From assembly GCF_029962835.1 (NCBI RefSeq), contig NC_080583.1, positions 3,023,001-3,087,000 on the forward strand: 64,000 nt of DNA, read 5' to 3'. A program made the position numbers and the translations under genes. Below the pieces are notes generated by a model. It saw nothing but the letters and a program-made list of their open reading frames with translations. It was not told the origin of the DNA and searched no databases. The stretch comes from Magnolia sinica (Eukaryota > Streptophyta > Magnoliopsida > Magnoliales > Magnoliaceae). Positions 58,148 to 64,000 of this stretch are shown piece by piece (the stretch's first letter is position 1; each line of letters starts with the position of its first letter).

Positions 58148-58973
58148 GAGATTAAGCACCTTGTCCCTCTGAAGTATTTTCTTAGCATTGAAGTTGCAAG
58201 ATCAAAGTCAGGTATTTTTATCTCACAATGTAAATATGTCTTGGATCTTTTACAAGAGTGTGAAAAATTAGGATGTCGTACAACTGATACACCTATTGAG
58301 AAAAATCATAAGTTGAGTGATGTGGAAAGAGAGCCCCTTGTAGATGTCTCACAGTATCAACGTCTAGTTGGGAAACTAATTTATCTCTCCTTTACTAGAC
58401 CTGATATTACTTATGCTATAGGAGTTGTTAGCCGATTTATGCATGCTCCTCGCTCAATTCATCTTGAGGCGGCCTTTCGTATTCTTCGATATTTGAAGAG
58501 TTGTCCTAGAAAGGGTCTCATCTTTCATAAACATGGTCACAATCGGATTGAATATTGGACGGATGCTAACTGGGCCGGATCAGTTACCGATAGACGTTCT
58601 ACATCGGGATATTGCACTATATTGGGTGGTAATCTTATTTCTTGGAGAAGCAAAAAAGCAGACTGTGGTTGCTCGCTCTAGTGCCGAGGCCGAGTTCCGT
58701 GCAATGACACATGGTATTTGCGAGATGATTTGGCTACAGAGACTGTTGCAGGAATTAGAAGTTGATGTTCCAACTCCAACAACTCTGTACTGTGATAATA
58801 AAGCAGCGATTAACATTGCTCATAATCTAATACACCATGACTGCACAAAACATATTGAAGTTGATCGTCATTTTATTCGTGAGAAGCTACTTTCTGGGCA
58901 GATTTGTATGGTGTTTGTTCCTATTACCGAACAATATGCGGATATTCTCACCAAAGCAGTTGGCACCATTTAG
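58148..58973 (+). pseudogene. Reverse transcriptase C-terminus and RNase H of the outer copia element
   Basis: Continuation of the interrupted frame: EIKHLVPLKYFLSIEVARSK, YQRLVGKLIYLSFTRPDITY, RRSTSGYCTILGGNLISW. A frameshift near 58660 moves to the frame with ARSSAEAEFRAM and LYCDNKAAINIAHN. It ends in a TAG at 58971-58973, although RNase H C-terminal sequence (LSKLGMFDI) continues beyond it. Confidence 0.88.
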
Positions 58974-59034
58974 TTTCAGTTTGCGCTATCCAAGCTCGGT
59001 ATGTTCGATATCTTCCAACCGGCTTGAGGGGGAG

Positions 59035-59326
59035 TATTAAAGTGTATCTTCTAGAAGTATAATGGTCCAGCTTTGCAGCTATGACTACTACAATCAAGGA
59101 TTTTCCAATCAATAAGCCACTTGTTTCTATCTTGGGGTAATAGCCCTTTCATATAACTGATCTCTCTCCTTAATTTTATCTATTTGTGTAATATTTTATA
59201 TAAGTGTATACGTAGGGATTAAAAAAAAAAAAAAAAAAAACAATCTCCAAGCTTTCTCCCAACTTTCTTTCTTCCTTTCTCTCTCTCTCTTCCTCCTCTA
59301 CAAACTCTATTTCCTTAGTTTTAACT
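59035..59326 (+). repeat. 3' LTR of the outer copia element
   Basis: 292 bp, starting TATTAAAGTGTATC after the purine tract. Compared with the 5' LTR it has a long A run (59221-59240) and a shorter, interrupted CT tract. Confidence 0.9.
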
Positions 59327-59331
59327 GATCT

Positions 59332-59841
59332 CTTACATGTCTAACAGATTAGTGCTTTTGGTTTGGCCATCCATGCGCATGCGCACAACCACCGTACACG
59401 CAGCGACAGATCCCAACCATCAATGCGAGATGGTCCAAAATCATGTGGCGTAGAATCTCCAGAGTACAACACTCCCTAGTAAAAAACTGGATTGGTTGAA
59501 AACTACAGGTAAGCCACGACATAAGGAAGATCTGGGATGAGATGCCCACCCACCCTTAATTTTTGATGGGGCCCACCTTGGTTTGTATATACCATCCAAT
59601 GCATCCATATGATGCTTCTCATCGAGACCGAGTCCGGGTCGACTCAGATGAGTCATGTGGGATTCTTGTGCCTTAAAACTACGACAGACATCATATGTTA
59701 TAAACAAAATAATCAAATAAGAAAGCAGTGTAGGGAATTTTTATAAATCCCCCCATTTATTTATTACTTATTTAGAAAACCCATATATGAGTCAAGCTTA
59801 CAGTGCATAAAAACATTGAAAATCAACCGTCCATCACAACT
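59332..59841. other. 3' flank of the second neprosin gene
   Basis: Non-coding. It shares a dispersed repeat with 30640-30960 (AACTGGATTGGTTGAAAACT, TTTGTATATACCATCCAAT). Between 59755 and 59841 it matches the 3' flank of the intact neprosin gene. Confidence 0.5.
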
Positions 59842-62800
59842 CTAGCATTCACCTGGCCCACCAAAATAGATATTCCTACCCCAATCCCCACCTAAGTTAC
59901 CACCATCAATCACCCTGTAGCACTGAGGCAAATCTTGATAGAGGGAGCTGTTACTGGGGATGTCTCTTAAAGTGTTGGTGTTGTCCACAAACATCAGCTT
60001 TTTCATATAAGAGGCCTTTTTGAACCCTTCGTCAGGAAAATGGCCACTACCCATCTGTGGGTTTTGGGTGCTTTGAGTATACACCTCACCACCCCATTCA
60101 ACTAGAGAGGCACTGTCAGCTAAGCTTGTGAAGAGTGACTTAGGCCAGTATCCCACTTGAGTGTTTCCGTATATCAGCCACCAATTACCAGTACTTGAAT
60201 CCTGCAAAAGTAGCAGTCAGATGAGGAGAGTTCAACTAGTTGGACTGGACACAGGCACTATTCATCAAGTGGGTCCACTTTAAGAATGTCCTGGATCAAG
60301 ATTCTGTGGGGGACAGCGACCAGCTAAAGAAAATCTGAAAATTCTCGATGGGATCGAGCACTGTCCGACAGGGCCATGTTTGTGACTAGATTTAAGATAT
60401 AAAAAACAATAAATTCAAGCTGGGCCACCTAGAAAGAGAAGAAGCCATTGGGTAGGAGTTTGGCCACCATAGAAACTTCTAGATGGAATGTGTGGTCATA
60501 GCAAAATTGACCATGGTACCACAAACGGGCCAGGTTGGCTATAAAGAGGCTCAAATTTTAGGCCTAGGCCCATATTGCGGGGCAGGCCAGAGGCCCGATA
60601 GGCCAGGCAGGCCCATTACCTGATAAGAATGAGAGATATGGGGTACCTTGAATACTAGGAAGGTTGTTTCTATTTGATCTCCGTTGTAGGTAGAAGATGG
60701 TTGTATGATAGAGCCAACGACTATATCTCTGCTAACTTGTACAAAACCAGGGCACTTTAGATTGTAGCAGCCCGTGTTTGTGTAACCATCTGCCTGATAT
60801 TACAAATATACATCCATATTAGTGTAAGTATTTTCTCCTACAAGAGAATGACCATCCAAACCGTCCAAATCATAGAGTATAGTGTAGATGGGCCATCGTG
60901 TCAAAATCAGATTGACTGGACCGTTAGTTCCAACCTCCAATAGATCAAGTCTAATTGGTTGAATCTTGACCTGTAGTTTCTTTTTTGACGCTTCAAATGA
61001 TAGCCACCAATCTAATGGTTGGAATCGTCCTTTTTTCCCTCTTTTTCTCTGGTCATGAGCTGATCCAAACAGGCTCCATGATTTGGACAGTTCTGCGTTG
61101 TTTACATGCGTGGCACGATTAGGTAGCTGATTGCGTGCATATGGATGGTCTTACTCTGTTAGAGTACCATTCTAACAGACCAGACAATCGGTAGCACCAA
61201 TTGAGATTCATGGGAACAACTTTTGATCGTGACCACTTCAAGAGGTGGCCCATTAAATGGACGGTATTGATCAACCCATGAACGGTTTTTAGTTAAGAAG
61301 AGATTGATGGTTGTGAAGCTTACTGTCCAATATACAAACAGCCGTGGAACCGAGTCGCCATACAGTCCAGGAAATACCTAAGGAAATTAGAAGCTCAGAT
61401 GTCAGAGTCGTCATGAATTGAAGAGTACAATGATCAAGGGACTGTTATTTTTGTAAAATGTGGGCCGTTTGATGAATCAAACTTATTTTCATGGCAGAGG
61501 ATTGAAATCGTGTGAGGACCACCTTTTGGACGGCTTGGATGTCCTCATACATGGCACGTTGGTGTGTATGCGCAAGGTAGAGGGTAAGGTGCATGGGAAC
61601 AATCATGTAAATCAGTTATCGAGTAATTCTATCTATTTACACGCGTGCCACACGTGTGTGAGATCGTGACAGCTCATCTGCTGGGCCTTAAGCCAACAGT
61701 CGGTACGACAGTAGTCCTTTATGGGAGAGTTTGCGTCCATTGTATGTAAACCCTGGGTCAGACTTTTTGATAACCGTCTGTTTCTAATCAACGAAAATCA
61801 TCAAATCAGTGAATAAATTCACCTGACTGGCCTAAGTTTATAGGTGCAGCCCATCTACAACAGGGCCTAGCAGATGAACGGTCTTGATTCGATGCATCTT
61901 TGCCACTGTCATATGAATGGAGATGTTAGGGTTAATAACTATTTTGCATATTAGTCATTTGGTTATTGGTCAAGACTTTCGTCCCATCATACCGTGCCTG
62001 TGATTGGACCCGATTAAAGGGAATCCGATCTTGTAAATTGGGTTTGAACAAACGGGCCCGGGATCCAATCGGCTATCCCATTGCATCTGGTCAAAGGTCA
62101 GTTTGAAACATGTGTGAAATGGGTTTGGATCTAAAATCACCTGAAGACTCAAAAAGGATATTTTTTTTATTTTTTATTTTTAAATTTTTTTAAAGGTAAA
62201 TGGGAAAATGAAATTGGAGATAATCTTATTCAATTGTGCCTGAATACGAGTAAATGAAATAAATTTGAAATCCAAGTATTTGACGTAGATCAGCGTAAAA
62301 GGGCCAAATTGGAATGCATTGAAATTTTCAATATATTTATAAGATATTCTAAATTAGCTTTAATATCTCAAATTAGTTTAGATAAGTGATATTTAACAAA
62401 ATAATTGTAACAAACTCATTAAAATATATACGTTAATATAAAAAATGAGAAAATTTTAAAGCCTTAGATGAGCCAAAAATGTAAGAATCACAAACAAGCA
62501 CTTGTGAACACTTTTTAACTATCCATTTTGATGGCCAACCTTGGAATGGTTTGGAAAATTCTATTAGTATGATTTTAGTGATATAGCTAGTAATTGAATT
62601 GTTTAAGGGTATCATAAACATGCGATGTGTATGGTGGACATGTGCATAGTGCAGGCTTTCTTTACTTGTGCGAGGATTAAAGGGAGCTCAAAAAACGTAT
62701 TTCATTACATTTACTTTCAAATTATTTCTCATGAAGAGAATTTCATTTACATACCCATTTACTCTTATTTTATAAGAAGAAGATAGGACGATCAATTACT

Positions 62801-63739
62801 TTTTTTTTCTTATTTTTCATTAGTAAATGCACCAAACTTACATGCCATCCAGCCTCTATGCTATTGAGCTCATCTTTTGGGCCACTGAGAAGCCATAACT
62901 GGGCCAGGCTGAATTGCTTTTGATCTTGAAGTTGTGGGCTCCACACATTCATAGTCACTTGGGTTCCATACACCTGACTATACAAACTTGCAAAAGCATA
63001 CTTGATAAAAACAATACAAGTGTATTAGTATTACATACATCATCTTAATTAAAGGATGATCCTTTTTGTTTTCTTCCATAAGAAAAATGAGCCGATGCCA
63101 TCAGTGTTACTTACACCGCTCCAAGTAAATTGTGAAATTTGGACATTTGCTTCTGTTTGAAAATCAGTGATCCATAAGTTGGGATTATTTCTTATAGCCA
63201 TCCATTTTACGAGCCATATATCGGATAATTAGGATCTTCCAATAAAAGTGATTGCTTAGCTAGACCCAAAGAAAATTCTTGATGGAGCGCAAAAAATATA
63301 CTGCACAATTTGTAGATTAGGCCTATTTTTCTTAAATGGTTTTGACTATCCATTTTGAAGGGCAATTGTTCAGATGGTTAGACCTAATGTACGACACAGA
63401 TCGATCAGTTGGCTGGGCTGTGCATGTATCCCAATAGAGCACTAAATGAAAATGCTACCTTTTGGATCCTGATGAACGGTTCGGATCCTGTATGTGTTTT
63501 CATAAATCTTTCAAAAAAAAAGTACTTACATGATGACCAGTTGTGGAGTATAGTTGTCTATTTTCCAGATTTTTTCTACCAAAATGAGAGAGAGATTTTG
63601 CGCTCATTAACTCTTGTATTTTAGTCCGTGGAATGGGTACGGTTCCAAGTGGACACCCACCATCTTTAAGGCCAATCTCTAGATTGGCATTTGAAGGGTC
63701 TTGATTTCCCATCCACTCTGGATAGGAAGTGGGCCTCAT
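59842..63739 (-). CDS. Neprosin-domain (DUF239) secreted protein, second copy, cut by the window edge
   Basis: Four exons are inside the window: 63530-63739 (70 codons), 62842-62973 (44), 60647-60793 (49) and 59842-60201 (120 with stop). Their lengths are identical to exons 3-6 of the intact gene at 34639-41750, and they are all open. Motifs: RPTSYP, GGCPLGTVPIPRT, VYGTQVTMNVW, FSLAQLW, IEAGWH, GCYNLKCPGFVQVS, NWWLIYG, VEWGGEVYTQS and MGSGHFPDEGF. The glutamates in IEAGW and VEWGG are kept. Exons 1 and 2 (signal peptide and propeptide) should lie beyond 64000. The protein is very close to the intact copy, and the introns align, so the two are recent paralogues in the same orientation. Function: presumed secreted peptidase or cell-wall protein of the neprosin family, not demonstrated. 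Confidence 0.87.
60301..60417. repeat. Insertion in intron 5 of the second neprosin gene
   Basis: About 117 bp (from GTGGGGGACAGCGACC to AACAATAAATTC) has no counterpart in the same intron of the intact gene, where the flanks are nearly continuous around 35095-35105. Origin unknown. Confidence 0.45.
60925..61230. repeat. Insertion in intron 4 of the second neprosin gene
   Basis: Roughly 300 bp between GACCGTTAGTTCC and TTCAAGAGGTGGCCCATTA is missing from the intact gene, where CGGTTCCAAGAGGTGGCCC is continuous near 36240. No terminal repeats were recognised. Confidence 0.5.
62190..62790. mobile_element. Non-autonomous DNA transposon in intron 4 of the second neprosin gene
   Basis: Orthologous in position to 37130-37860, with CATTTTGATGGCCAACCTTG, GATTTTAGTGATATAGCTAG and TACCCATTTACTCTTATTTT. 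Its GGAGTAAATG motifs are more eroded than in the first gene. Confidence 0.55.
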
Positions 63740-64000
63740 CTGTATAATAAATTTCAGTCTAGATGTTAAAAATGCATATAGAAATAGAATGACAAACACG
63801 TAATCATTGATATTGTAAAGGGAAACAGTCAAATACTAGTTCTGATGTATGATAATTGCCATGCAAGATATGCATGCTGAATCTAAATCGTGCATCCAGT
63901 GCTAGTCCTTTTTCTCACCTTACATCCCAAGAATCATCATGATTCGAAACGTTAGGTGGGACACACCACAGGCAGTATTAATGTTATTTCACACCTGTTG

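Larger units (their letters stand above)
49058..59326 (+). mobile_element. Ty1/copia LTR retrotransposon, defective, interrupted by a second element
   Basis: The LTRs are 49058-49350 and 59035-59326 (both start TATTAAAG and end TTTTAACT). The 5-bp target duplication GATCT lies at 49053-49057 and 59327-59331. The primer-binding site TGGTATCAAAACC starts at 49351, and a purine tract GAGGGGGAG sits at 59026-59034. The domain order gag, protease, integrase, reverse transcriptase, RNase H defines copia. Without the inserted 5.1-kb element (53049-58142) it would be about 5.2 kb, a normal size. Frameshifts, stops and a changed catalytic residue make it inactive. The LTRs differ at roughly one site in twelve by eye, so it is not recent. 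Confidence 0.93.

Noticed and set aside
1..64000. tRNA, rRNA or microRNA genes
   Set aside because: The only tRNA-like signals are the SINE boxes at 31999-32155 and the primer-binding sites of retroelements. Hairpins found are transposon arms; none has the features of a conserved plant microRNA that I could recognise.

Overview
The window is nuclear DNA from a flowering plant. Genes are split by short to long GT-AG introns, and intergenic space is packed with plant-type transposons. Sequence alone does not give the species. The abundance of one foldback repeat rich in GGGCCCACC and ATGATGTATG reminds me of magnoliid genomes, but that is a low-confidence guess.

Layout. Positions 1-4775 hold no recognisable exon, only repeats. 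From 4776 to 13434 (+ strand) lies a long-chain acyl-CoA synthetase gene of the LACS1 type: 18 consecutive exons, all in frame with canonical splice sites. The first coding exon (about 50 residues) was not found in the window. Its introns carry several MITEs.

From 14.5 to 64 kb the minus strand carries a family of neprosin-domain (DUF239) genes. One is complete with six exons and 360 codons (34639-41750). A second has its last four exons here and runs off the right edge (59842-63739). A third is a wreck spread over 15.1-26.8 kb, with intact exons 1 and 2, an exon 3 frameshifted in a homopolymer, no exons 4 and 5, and decayed duplicated remains of exon 6. The two good copies share introns, including an old DNA transposon in intron 4, so they arose by segmental duplication.

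The rest is mobile DNA, much of it nested. A Ty1/copia element (49058-59326, TSD GATCT) was split inside its reverse transcriptase by a second copia element in the opposite orientation (53049-58142). Other elements are a TRIM with a SINE in or at its 3' LTR (17.3-17.7 kb), a second SINE with a clear TSD inside a minisatellite (31999-32155), hAT-like elements with 8-bp duplications, and about 17 copies or fragments of a foldback MITE family. For some of these MITEs I find 9-11 bp target duplications, pointing to a Mutator-like origin. Fragments of copia LTRs, a decayed copia pol piece, a roughly fourfold tandem repeat containing an unidentified exon-like segment, and many microsatellites fill the remainder.

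I see no operon-like or CRISPR-like system. Biologically, the two gene types are independent: a lipid-activation enzyme, and secreted proteins related to the glutamic peptidase neprosin. The most informative content is the layered insertion history and the neprosin cluster with its decaying member.
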